In this document: positions 52,239-60,251 of the stretch, piece by piece
Layout of the letters: the number at the start of each line of letters is the position of its first letter
Position numbering within the stretch: position 1 is the stretch's first letter
From: UBA8958 sp964571695
GTDB taxonomy: Bacteria; Desulfobacterota; Syntrophia; Syntrophales; UBA8958
Length of the DNA: 64,000 bases
Reading direction: 5' to 3'
Assembly: GCA_964571695.1 (NCBI GenBank)
Contig: CAZNDG010000001.1
Coordinates: 186,001-250,000 of the forward strand
Notes under the pieces: model-generated
What the model was told of the DNA's origin: nothing
Databases searched by the model: none
The model's input: only the letters and a program-made list of their open reading frames with translations
Program-made: the position numbers and the translations under genes

Positions 52239-52868
52239 TTAATCCGAATGCTCTTTTTTGGCCTGGACGATCAATTCCCTGTTGGGTGCAAAGGCCTGGC
52301 GGGTATCGATATGGCCCCTGATGGATTCGATTTCTTTCCCGGCCACGAGGATTTTGACCTTTTTGATTTCCGTAATATTATCCGTCAGGGTATTGGTCAG
52401 GGAATATATGGTTGCCATCTCGGCGGCACTGCCGCCGGGATGATTCTTCAGAAGATTGCGGTTGAAGCTCACGGAGGCGATACCGTCATCTATCTTTACG
52501 CCCATCACTTCCACTTTTTCCGGAAAGGTATTGACCAGGCCGGTGCGAGAACCGTCCAGCAGGGTTTTCACCAATTCCCGCGCGGCATTTGCCGGGGTCT
52601 CTTCCTTCGGAACATACCTCTTTTCCGGTGCGAGGAAACGTTCATTGGCGTCGGAGAAATATACAATCACCTCTTCCTTTTCCTTTTTCTTGGCCCCCGC
52701 GCCCTGGCCGCCTACCGGTGGATAGACATAATCGAAGAGGGTTAGAAAGAAGAAAACCAGAAAACCCACCAGGGCCGTGATCACGAACACAAGGACGGAT
52801 TTCTTCATCGTCTTTTTTTGTTTCCTGGTTTTGACCGTAGCGGTCCTTAATTGCTTCTTCGAGGCCAT
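52239..52868 (-). CDS. GerMN-domain membrane protein
   Basis: 209 residues from the ATG at 52868 with CAGGAG 6 bp upstream. A Lys/Arg-rich N-terminus is followed by a TM helix (SVLVFVITALVGFLVFFFLTLFDYV) and an extracytoplasmic GerMN domain (EVIVYFSDANERFLAPEKRYV, ELVKTLLDGSRTGLVNTFPEKVEV, ASVSFNRNLLKNHPGGSAAEMATIYSLTNTL). In non-sporulators the domain is common in envelope proteins. Located 5 bp before the EF-G gene. Confidence 0.85.
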   Translation of the reverse strand: MASKKQLRTATVKTRKQKKTMKKSVLVFVITALVGFLVFFFLTLFDYVYPPVGGQGAGAKKKEKEEVIVYFSDANERFLAPEKRYVPKEETPANAARELVKTLLDGSRTGLVNTFPEKVEVMGVKIDDGIASVSFNRNLLKNHPGGSAAEMATIYSLTNTLTDNITEIKKVKILVAGKEIESIRGHIDTRQAFAPNRELIVQAKKEHSD

Positions 52869-52871
52869 CAA

Positions 52872-53153
52872 AAACTCCTGTTGAATGGATGATTAGCGTA
52901 GGCTACATTACTAACGCCGTCAAGTAAAGATGGAAACTTCACCCAACCACCGCATGTCTTAAGTAACTTCTCTCAAGTTAATTCTTGAAACGGGGCCACC
53001 AACGGCGACGTGAGAGGCTTCTGAGTATCTTCGCCCAAGTTACTACATGATAAGGCGCCATAAGGGGCGTTGATCGCTATTAAGCGGCCCGGCGCAATAC
53101 AGCGGCGATTTTCACCGTCCCGAAGATACTGTCCCAGGTTGTCATGGTTACCG
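52872..53153. other. 282-bp gap without convincing genes
   Basis: A 74-codon minus frame (52973-53197) overlaps the TPR gene end and lacks a ribosome site, so it is not accepted. Short repeats AAGTAACTT/AAGTTAATT occur near 52960 but no clear element is seen. Confidence 0.4.
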
Positions 53154-53951
53154 TCAGGTGTCCATGAATTGCAATAACTTCTTGGCCTTGAGACCAAATT
53201 CCGAACCGGGAGAAAGCCGAACCACCGTTTCGTAAGCCTGTCTCGCTTCCTTGCTTTTTTGCTGTTTTATGTAGGTCTCACCCAGCCAGTAATGCGCCTC
53301 CACGAGCACCGGCGCGAGTTCCGTCGCCTTTTTCAAATGGATTACCGCCTCTGGGTAATTACCCTGGGCATACATGACCTTGCCCGTCTCCATCTCGATC
53401 AGCGGCACAAGCTCGCGCCGGGCATCTTTCTCCATTGCCTCCCGGTATTTGTTCAGTGCTTGGGGATAATTGCCAAGGCGGAAATAGGCCTTGCCCTGAT
53501 TGTAAAGGGTCAGGGCGGGCGTCTCGTACAAGACATCTGCCAGGGCCTTGTTGAAGGCTGCGATCGCCCGATCGTACCTTCCCTGGGCGTAATAAATCGT
53601 ACCGAGTAAATTATAGGCCGCGGGATAATCATTCTTCAGGTTCACCGACCGCTCCGCCTCCGCCGCGGCAAATTCGTTATGCCCCTTGCCGAAATAGGCA
53701 ATCGCCAGATAATAATGGATCTTGGGATTGTTCGGGGCGTCTTTCTCCGCCGCCAAGAGCTCTCGCAAGGCCGCCGTATAATCCCCTGCCTCGACGTAAG
53801 CGGTGCCGAGATTCAAGTGGGTTTCCGCCCTCTCCCGGCGTTTTTGCGCCGACGCGGCACAAGCGGTCAGCGAGGCCAGCAGGAGCAGGACAATAGTGAT
53901 CGACATAAAGGCCCGCCACGTAAGGCAGATACCTAAGCCGCCTTTTTGCAT
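53154..53951 (-). CDS. TPR-repeat lipoprotein (PilF/PilW-like)
   Basis: 265 residues from the ATG at 53951, which has AAGGAGG 7 bp upstream and overlaps the preceding stop (TGATG). Signal peptide ends in the lipobox SLTAC. Six TPR units follow (AETHLNLGTAYVEAGDYTAAL, PAAYNLLGTIYYAQGRYDRAIAAF, VEAHYWLGETYIKQQKSKEAR). Such lipoproteins help secretin or type IV pilus assembly, though no pilus genes are here. Confidence 0.85.
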   Translation of the reverse strand: MQKGGLGICLTWRAFMSITIVLLLLASLTACAASAQKRRERAETHLNLGTAYVEAGDYTAALRELLAAEKDAPNNPKIHYYLAIAYFGKGHNEFAAAEAERSVNLKNDYPAAYNLLGTIYYAQGRYDRAIAAFNKALADVLYETPALTLYNQGKAYFRLGNYPQALNKYREAMEKDARRELVPLIEMETGKVMYAQGNYPEAVIHLKKATELAPVLVEAHYWLGETYIKQQKSKEARQAYETVVRLSPGSEFGLKAKKLLQFMDT

Positions 53952-54538
53952 CACGTCCCCTCCTTGTGGCGCGTCCCATTTATCCACCAGTCACTCTTAT
54001 CCTTGAACCACCACGCCGATGAATCGGTCTTTAAAATATCCTGGGCGAGTTTTTCACCGTTTTTGGTGCACAGGCGTTTACGGGCAAAAGAAATCCACTC
54101 CTGACTGTATTTGTTCCCCAGATCGCCGTATTCTTTTAACTGGATGATAAGCGCCAATTGATCAGCGTCATGGGCGATTTTGGCTTCCCTGGTCTCCTTT
54201 TCATTGAATTCCCTGATCAGGGCGGCGATGTCCTCGCCGAAGGGCAGCGTCTCCGTCAATTCCTTCACCGCCTTCTCCTCGTCAACCCGAACATACTTCT
54301 TGTTCACGTAGTTCATGTCGCCCGTTCTTGCCTCGGGCAAATCATGGAAGAGACAGATCTTGAGGGTTTTATGTTCATCCGCCCGGGGATCCATTCGGCA
54401 GAGCACGTAGCCGATGTAGATCGTTCTGAGGATATGCTCGGCCACGGATTCACACCCGGAGCCAAGAAACTGGTATCCCGAGCGGGGGGTCTTTTGTAGC
54501 ATTCCGACTTCGTATAGGAAGTTTGCTGTATCGTTCAT
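53951..54538 (-). CDS. HD-domain hydrolase (YfbR-like)
   Basis: 195 residues. Metal-binding residues occur as SVAEHILR, CLFHDLPEARTGDM and AKIAHDADQLAL, the HD/PDEase layout of small nucleotidases such as YfbR and HDDC2-type proteins. Likely a cytosolic deoxynucleoside 5'-monophosphatase, but the substrate is unproven. Coupled to the TPR lipoprotein by stop/start overlap. Confidence 0.85.
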   Translation of the reverse strand: MNDTANFLYEVGMLQKTPRSGYQFLGSGCESVAEHILRTIYIGYVLCRMDPRADEHKTLKICLFHDLPEARTGDMNYVNKKYVRVDEEKAVKELTETLPFGEDIAALIREFNEKETREAKIAHDADQLALIIQLKEYGDLGNKYSQEWISFARKRLCTKNGEKLAQDILKTDSSAWWFKDKSDWWINGTRHKEGT

Positions 54539-54628
54539 GGATAATAAAAAAGAACAGACTTTTCAGCCTCGTTTTCAATCAATCCGGTCATCCTCGGTTA
54601 CATCCCCTGAGCACAGGCGGCGACGCCT

Positions 54629-54862
54629 TCAATTCCTGCCATCCTGTGGCGATCGTTTGAGGATCATGATCCTGTTTTCCATCATATTGGCCACCTTCCG
54701 GAGCTGATTCTGGAGTGCCGCCACTCCTTCCGGTTTGAGCGTCAGGATGCGGTTCAACTGCTCATGCCAATGCTCGATCACCGCTATTTCCTGCTCCCGC
54801 AGCTTCTTGTTAAACCTAACCTGCATTTCCCTGAGCAGCGCTTCCTGTTCCATGTCGCTCAT
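54629..54862 (-). CDS. 77-residue helical hypothetical protein
   Basis: Not recognised. GGGAGGAAGGGAA before the ATG makes translation credible. The protein is a single long amphipathic helix by composition (QEALLREMQVRFNKKLREQEIAVIEHW, VAALQNQLRKVANMMENRI), possibly coiled-coil. It lies 90 bp upstream of the HD gene on the same strand. Confidence 0.65.
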   Translation of the reverse strand: MSDMEQEALLREMQVRFNKKLREQEIAVIEHWHEQLNRILTLKPEGVAALQNQLRKVANMMENRIMILKRSPQDGRN

Positions 54863-54961
54863 TTCCCTTCCTCCCGGTATGATGGTCCCATCTCCAATAC
54901 GAGGTACGTCTTATATCAATTAGACTGTTTGTTGCAACCTCGAATTTTCTGAGAAAACACC

Positions 54962-54990
54962 TTGACACTAAGCGTGCATTCATATATATA
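54962..54990 (+). promoter_or_regulatory. promoter of the acyl-CoA dehydrogenase gene
   Basis: Perfect TTGACA (54962-54967), 17-bp spacer, TATATA (54985-54990). The expected start near 54997 leaves a ~177-nt leader before the ATG, containing GGGGA (55096-) and TTCCCC that can pair. Confidence 0.6.
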
Positions 54991-55174
54991 CCGTTCGCGT
55001 TTCAGCTAATTTTCTTCAGAATATCGCTTCTTGATTATTCCGGAAATGACACGCAATGAGTAACCAATATGCGGGTCGGGCGAAGCTTGTCCGGGGAGAG
55101 ACGTTGCAATTCCCCTTGAGCGGAGCGGATTCGCGTCAGGTAAAACAAACTATTTACAAAAGGGAGGTAGTGTT

Positions 55175-56374
55175 ATGGCGTTAGATTTCAACTTTACGGA
55201 AGAGCAAAGGATGCTCGAGGATTCAGTTTACAAATGGGCAATGGCTTGGCTGGAGCCCCAGATGGAACATGCCTACGAGATCGACGAGATGCCCAAAGAC
55301 CTGTTCAAGCAGACGGGCGAGCTCGGCATCAACGGTATCGTCTTTGATGAAAAGTACGGCGGCGCCGCGCTGGGTTACGTAGAAACCCTGCTGGCATACG
55401 AGACCATCGCCCGGGTCAGCAATGCCCTGTCGATGACCGTCGGCGCAAGCCAGACTCTGTGCTTCGACAACTTCCGCAGAAATGCAACGGAAGCCCAGCG
55501 GGAATACGTCCTGCCCAAGTCCTGTACCGGTGAATGGATCGGCTGTCTCGGCATCACCGAGCCCAATGCCGGGTCCGACGCCATGGGCATGGCCACCAAG
55601 GCGGAGAAGAAGGGCGACAAGTACATCATCAACGGCAGCAAGATTTTCATCACCAACGGTCCGGTAGCCGACTTCATGGTATTCTACGCAAAGACGGATC
55701 CCGCCGCCGGTCCCAAGGGCATCTCGACCTTCTTCTTCGAGACCGCGGAACCCAAGAAAAAGGGTCAGGTAAAATTCGAGAAGATCAAGAAGTGGGGCAT
55801 GAGAACCTCCCCAACGGCCCTGGTGACCTTCGAAGACATGGAACTTCCGGAAGAGAACCTCATCGGCGGGCTGAACAAGGGTGTGGCCGTCCTGACCAGC
55901 GGTCTCTGCACGGAGAGAATCACCCTGTCCGGTTGTACCCTCGGCGGTCAGAGAACCTGCCTCGAGCTCTCCCTGAAGTACTCCAAGGAAAGAGTCCAGT
56001 TCGGCAAACCCATCGCCTCCTTCCAGAGCATCCAGGAAAAACTGGCAAATATGTACTGCAATTACAAAGCCGGTAAGTTCTTGGCCTACAGCGCCGCTGC
56101 TTACTGCGACAGCCTGACGAACAAGTCCGGCGGCAAGGGCACGGACCTCGACCGCATGGCCGCCGCGTCCCTGCTGTTCAACGGCGAAGTCGGCACCAAG
56201 ACGGGTCTTGATGCCATCCAGATTCACGGAGGTTACGGTTACACGACGGAATACGCCATTTCGAGACACTTCCTGGATCAAAAACTGTGGGAGATCGGCG
56301 CCGGCACGTCGGAAATTCGCCGCATGATCATCGCCCGCGAGCTCATGAGAGACGACTTCAAGAGCGGTCTATAA
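55175..56374 (+). CDS. acyl-CoA dehydrogenase (IVD-like active-site arrangement)
   Basis: 399 residues, FAD flavoprotein fold complete (FTEEQRMLEDSV, GCLGITEPNAGSDAMGM, KWGMRTSPTALVTFEDMELPEENL, SKERVQFGKPIASFQSIQEKLANMY, QIHGGYGYTTEYAISRHFLDQKLWEIGAGTSEIRR). The usual catalytic Glu of YEGT is Ala376 (GAGTSE), while Glu247 in CTERITLSG matches the base position of isovaleryl-CoA dehydrogenase. Substrate may be branched or alicyclic. AAAGGGAGGTAGTGTT precedes the ATG. Codon use is strongly biased (AAC, GGC, AAG), suggesting high expression. Confidence 0.93.
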   Translation: MALDFNFTEEQRMLEDSVYKWAMAWLEPQMEHAYEIDEMPKDLFKQTGELGINGIVFDEKYGGAALGYVETLLAYETIARVSNALSMTVGASQTLCFDNFRRNATEAQREYVLPKSCTGEWIGCLGITEPNAGSDAMGMATKAEKKGDKYIINGSKIFITNGPVADFMVFYAKTDPAAGPKGISTFFFETAEPKKKGQVKFEKIKKWGMRTSPTALVTFEDMELPEENLIGGLNKGVAVLTSGLCTERITLSGCTLGGQRTCLELSLKYSKERVQFGKPIASFQSIQEKLANMYCNYKAGKFLAYSAAAYCDSLTNKSGGKGTDLDRMAAASLLFNGEVGTKTGLDAIQIHGGYGYTTEYAISRHFLDQKLWEIGAGTSEIRRMIIARELMRDDFKSGL

Positions 56375-56411
56375 TTATAATCGACGACCGTTTCGTAAAA
56401 ACTTAGCCTTA

Positions 56412-56452
56412 AAGAAATGCCATGACCTAACCAGTCATGGCATTTCTTATTC
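56412..56452 (+). terminator. terminator after the acyl-CoA dehydrogenase
   Basis: A perfect 15-bp stem (AAGAAATGCCATGAC at 56412-56426, GTCATGGCATTTCTT at 56434-56448) with a 7-nt loop, followed by ATTCC. The T run is within the stem, so it can act in both directions. Confidence 0.75.
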
Positions 56453-56463
56453 CTTAGGTAAAA

Positions 56464-57912
56464 ATGAATATTGGTAAACTACTGATATTATTTTTCTCAC
56501 TGTCCCTGTTAACTATAGCCGGAAACTCGGGGGCGAAAGAGGATACGGCCTATCTTTCTTTCCGTAAATCCGCCGCCAGCCCATCGGCTACGACGGTTTA
56601 CACGGTCAAGAAAGGGGAGTGGCTTTTAGATATCGTTCGCCGGGTAACGGGACGGACAAAGAACCGACTGGCCATTATTCGAAAATACAATCCGGATCTC
56701 AAGGATATCAACCGCATCTACCCGGGACAGAAGATCGTGCTGCCCCTAAAGGACAAGACGCCTCTCCCCGCTCCGTTGGCAAAGACTGCACCCCGTCCCA
56801 CTCCCGATCCCGCCGGCGCTGCAACCTTGCTGACCGCGGACTCGGCATTCCCCGCGGCGGAAAAATGGTCCGTGATCAAGCACATCCTTGGCGAAATCGG
56901 GGCGGTGGTTACCATCAGGGGCAAATACTATCTGCCTCTGCACGGCATGGGACAGCTTAACATCGACTGCGGTAAAATCCCCCTGGTTGAATTTCCCGAC
57001 CGCGGGATGGTCTTCATCGACTTCCGCAATCAGTTCCCCGACGATCTTACCCGACTGGTGCGTCAGACCTGGAAGAATATTCAGGTACTGCAAATCGATC
57101 CCCACCTGACCGCCCCGGAAATCCTTGCGCGACTCATCGGCGTTTCGGGCAGCCATGAAATGCGCAGCCAGAAAGAACCTTTAAAAATCGGCAGCCCTCC
57201 GGTACTGCAAATCCGCCCCGATTGGATCATCATGCCTAAGACCGTATTTGCCACGCGTCCCCAAAAGCATTTTGCCCTCAAGATCAGAAGGGACGATGGT
57301 CCCGCCCTGCCCGAACCAATTTGGAACCAGGCACTGATCCAAGGCTGGAAAATTATCGAAATAAAAGGGGATAGATTAATACAACCATCCCATGAGGGCG
57401 GTTCCGTCCCCCGGCCGGTGGCACGTTTGTCATCACAATCCTACCTGGAGCTTGCCGCTGATCTTTTCCAAAAAATGAATATCGAGATCGGCAGAAACAC
57501 CGATTTGAAGATCTTCGATGCCCGTCAGGACGGATTCGATCTCATCATCAAGGCGGAAATGACTATTGCCAAGGGGGAAAACAAACTCGTTCTTTCCAAC
57601 CGGCGGCTGCCCAATCAGTTTATAAACATCCTGAAAAAAAATCATACTGAGGTCATAACCCCCGGGGCCGATGAAACCAAGAGATCATTTCTCTCCAGAT
57701 CCTGCCGTGCCCTGGGAATCAACCATGAAACAGGCGGCTTTGCCCTGCCGCTGGCGGCAAAGGGAGACCTGTCCGACGTGGTTGTCATTTTATCAGGAAT
57801 GAAAATTACCCCGGATACAGGCAGGCCCTTCTATCTGACCGACGTTGATCCCGGGGAAGGCATCAACGGCTATCTGTCCCAAGCATTGGGTATATTGGTT
57901 ATAACATATTGA
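56464..57912 (+). CDS. LysM-domain exported protein
   Basis: 482 residues. Signal peptide (LLILFFSLSLLTIAGNSGAK), one LysM domain near residues 40-95 (VYTVKKGEWLLDIVRRVTG, IIRKYNPDLKDINRIYPGQKIVLPL), a Pro-rich linker, and a ~370-residue C-terminal region not recognised (WSVIKHILGEIGAVVTIRGKYYLPL). It probably binds peptidoglycan. It overlaps the next gene by 4 bp (TTGA), implying coupling. Confidence 0.85.
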   Translation: MNIGKLLILFFSLSLLTIAGNSGAKEDTAYLSFRKSAASPSATTVYTVKKGEWLLDIVRRVTGRTKNRLAIIRKYNPDLKDINRIYPGQKIVLPLKDKTPLPAPLAKTAPRPTPDPAGAATLLTADSAFPAAEKWSVIKHILGEIGAVVTIRGKYYLPLHGMGQLNIDCGKIPLVEFPDRGMVFIDFRNQFPDDLTRLVRQTWKNIQVLQIDPHLTAPEILARLIGVSGSHEMRSQKEPLKIGSPPVLQIRPDWIIMPKTVFATRPQKHFALKIRRDDGPALPEPIWNQALIQGWKIIEIKGDRLIQPSHEGGSVPRPVARLSSQSYLELAADLFQKMNIEIGRNTDLKIFDARQDGFDLIIKAEMTIAKGENKLVLSNRRLPNQFINILKKNHTEVITPGADETKRSFLSRSCRALGINHETGGFALPLAAKGDLSDVVVILSGMKITPDTGRPFYLTDVDPGEGINGYLSQALGILVITY

Positions 57913-58889
57913 GCGTCAAGGCTATTTCCCTTTTTTCCGGCGGACTCGACAGCATGCTCGCCGTGAAACTCATTCAGGATCAAGGCATCGTCGTGGAAGG
58001 ATTGACCTTTACGACCCCCTTTTTCGACGCCCGGAAGGCAGACGCGGCCGCGACTCAAATCCGTATGCCCCTCACGATCGAGGATCTCACGACGGAACAT
58101 CTGCTGATGATGAAAGCTCCCCGTTACGGCTTTGGGAAGCATATGAATCCCTGCATCGACTGCCACACCCTGATGCTTCATGCGGCCGGAAGGGTTATGG
58201 AATCTGCGGGGGCAGATTTTGTTTTCACCGGGGAAGTGCTGGGGCAGCGACCCATGTCGCAGACCAGGCAATCTCTGCATATCGTAGCGAAAAATTCCGG
58301 ATACGCAGAGTATGTGCTACGGCCTTTGAGCGCCCGTCTTCTGCCGGAAAGCAAGCCGGAACGGGAGGGGAAGGTGGACCGCCAAAAGCTCCTGGCCATT
58401 CAGGGCCGCAGCCGCAAGACCCAGATGGAAATGGCAAGGGCCTACGGAATCAGACATTATCCTCCCCCGGCCGGCGGGTGTCTGTTGACGGACCCAATGT
58501 TTTCCCTGCGGCTTAAGGATCTGTTACAGAGACAACCGGATCCTGCCCGCCGGGATATAGAACTCCTCAAGTACGGCCGGCATTTCCGAATCGAGGGAGC
58601 GGTCAAGATAATCGTGGGACGAAACGAAAAAGACAACCTTGCCCTGCAGTCCCTGATCGGGGAAGATGACGCGGTCCTGAAGATGATGGAGATCCCCGGA
58701 CCGCTGGTCCTCATTCCCGGCGGGGGCAGTGAAGAGGAAATTCAAGAAGCGGCCCGGCTATGCGTCCTTTACAGCGACGCACCGCAAGACGGGGAAGCGG
58801 CGGTACAGGTTGCCGCCTCGGGAAAGATTTATGTAACCATAGTCCGCCCCGCCGACCGCGGCGCCGCGAACCGGCGGATCATTCAATAG
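57909..58889 (+). CDS. PP-loop ATPase, ThiI/MnmA-like RNA-modification protein
   Basis: 326 residues beginning at TTG 57909. PP-loop SLFSGGLDSMLAVKL near the N-terminus; PCIDCH (CxxC) and GEVLGQRPMSQTR follow, and PAGGCLLTDP gives a third Cys, a set resembling tRNA thiolases. The C-terminal ~130 residues (HFRIEGAVKIIVGRNEKDNLALQSL) resemble the NFACT-R/DUF814 RNA-binding domain. Often labelled tRNA methyltransferase, but the motifs point to sulfur transfer or adenylation; substrate unknown. Confidence 0.82.
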   Translation: MSVKAISLFSGGLDSMLAVKLIQDQGIVVEGLTFTTPFFDARKADAAATQIRMPLTIEDLTTEHLLMMKAPRYGFGKHMNPCIDCHTLMLHAAGRVMESAGADFVFTGEVLGQRPMSQTRQSLHIVAKNSGYAEYVLRPLSARLLPESKPEREGKVDRQKLLAIQGRSRKTQMEMARAYGIRHYPPPAGGCLLTDPMFSLRLKDLLQRQPDPARRDIELLKYGRHFRIEGAVKIIVGRNEKDNLALQSLIGEDDAVLKMMEIPGPLVLIPGGGSEEEIQEAARLCVLYSDAPQDGEAAVQVAASGKIYVTIVRPADRGAANRRIIQ

Positions 58890-58907
58890 TATCAAGAGGA
58901 AAAACAG

Positions 58908-60083
58908 ATGTTGCCTCTAAAAGGGATGCGGATTCTCGATCTCGCGCAGATGTTGCCGGGAGGGCTTTGCAGCCAGATCCTCGCCGACCTGGGCGCCGAA
59001 ATAATCAAAATTGAAAATCCCGGCAGTGGGGACGGATTCCGCAACTCCCCCCCCCTGATCGGGACCAGTGGGAGTTTCTTTCATATCCTGAACCGCAACA
59101 AGAAGAGCCTCACCCTCAACATAAAGACCGGCGAGGGCCGGGAGATCTTTCGGCGCCTGGCGATCCGCGCCGACGTAATCATCGAAAACGCCCGTCCCGG
59201 AACAATGGAAAAAATCGGTCTGGGCTATGAAGAGATGTGCCGTCTAAACCCACGGCTAATTTATTGCTCATTGACGGGATTCGGCCAAACCGGTCCGTAT
59301 CGCCACCGCCCCGCCCACGACATCAACATCCTGTCCATTTCCGGGATCCACGATCTGCTGGGAGAAAGAGGCCATTCCCCCATCGTCCCCGCCGTCATGA
59401 TCTCCGGGGCTGGCGGGGGGGGATTGAACGCCGCCCTTGGAATCCTTTCCTCGCTGTTGCGTCGGGAACGGACGGGGGCCGGACAGTACCTCGACGTCTC
59501 GATCCTCGACGGCCTGAGTCCCTTCCTGGCGTTGATGATGTCGGAATATCTCGCCCAACGGACAGATCCGGTCCGGGGGGAATCACGCTTGGGAGGGGGT
59601 TACGCCTGCTATAATGTCTATGAAACGAGCGATGGTAAATTCATCTCGATCGGCTGCCTTGAGGAGAAGTTCTGGCAGGAACTCTGTTCCTGCTTGGGAC
59701 GGGAGGAATTCCGTCCGGACCTGAACGCGCCCCAGGCCCGCCAGGCGGAAATGATCGATGAATTCCGGCTGATCTTCCGGCAGAAGAGCCGCCGGGACTG
59801 GTTAGAAATCCTGGACCGCTACGACATCTGTTTTTCCCCGGTAAACTCCCTTGCGGAGGCCTGCGAGGACCCCCAGATCCAGGCGCGGCAACTCTGGTTT
59901 TACACCCCCCATCCTTCAGACGGTTCCGTTCCCCAGCAGGCATTTCCCATCAGGTTTTCCGCCGATCAACCCGGGCTGCGGAACCCGCCGCCGCTTCTTG
60001 GCCAGCACACCGGGGATATTCTGAAAGAGCTGGGATATTCGGAAGACGATCTCGCCGAACTGAAGTCACACGGAATCATTTGA
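58908..60083 (+). CDS. CaiB/BaiF-family (class III) CoA-transferase
   Basis: 391 residues. LKGMRILDLAQMLPGGLCSQILADLGAEIIKIENPGSGD is the family N-terminus; the catalytic Asp lies in HDINILSISG; GGGYACYNVYETSDGKFISIGCLEEKFW follows, and LGQHTGDILKELGYS ends it. Swaps CoA between acyl groups; alpha-methylacyl-CoA racemase is an alternative within the same family. AGAGGAAAAACAG precedes the ATG. Confidence 0.9.
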   Translation: MLPLKGMRILDLAQMLPGGLCSQILADLGAEIIKIENPGSGDGFRNSPPLIGTSGSFFHILNRNKKSLTLNIKTGEGREIFRRLAIRADVIIENARPGTMEKIGLGYEEMCRLNPRLIYCSLTGFGQTGPYRHRPAHDINILSISGIHDLLGERGHSPIVPAVMISGAGGGGLNAALGILSSLLRRERTGAGQYLDVSILDGLSPFLALMMSEYLAQRTDPVRGESRLGGGYACYNVYETSDGKFISIGCLEEKFWQELCSCLGREEFRPDLNAPQARQAEMIDEFRLIFRQKSRRDWLEILDRYDICFSPVNSLAEACEDPQIQARQLWFYTPHPSDGSVPQQAFPIRFSADQPGLRNPPPLLGQHTGDILKELGYSEDDLAELKSHGII

Positions 60084-60173
60084 GGGCAAACCCTTTATCA
60101 CTCGGCAAGATTATTACTGAGGCAGAAACCGATTCCGCTTCCACCCGACTATCCGCTCCGATCGGCATGTGGA

Positions 60174-60244
60174 AATCAGCGAAGCTGATTACTGTGCATA
60201 AATCAGCGCAGCTTATCGGTGTTCCCTAATCAGCCGGGCTGATT
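60174..60244. repeat. three 17-bp palindromes at exact 27-bp period
   Basis: AATCAGC-N3-GCTGATT units start at 60174, 60201 and 60228; the middle one is imperfect (GCTTATC). Spacers are 10 bp each and unlike one another. They lie between two convergent genes. Confidence 0.7.
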
Positions 60245-60251
60245 GTTCCTC

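Noticed and set aside
52973..53197. 74-codon minus-strand ORF
   Set aside because: No ribosome site, overlaps the TPR lipoprotein gene and has unlikely composition.
54961..54979. A sigma-54 promoter upstream of the acyl-CoA dehydrogenase
   Set aside because: TGACAC-N5-GTGCAT lacks the invariant GG; the same bases fit a near-perfect sigma-70 promoter instead.
60174..60244. CRISPR array
   Set aside because: Three 17-bp palindromes with 10-bp spacers are too short and no cas gene is nearby.
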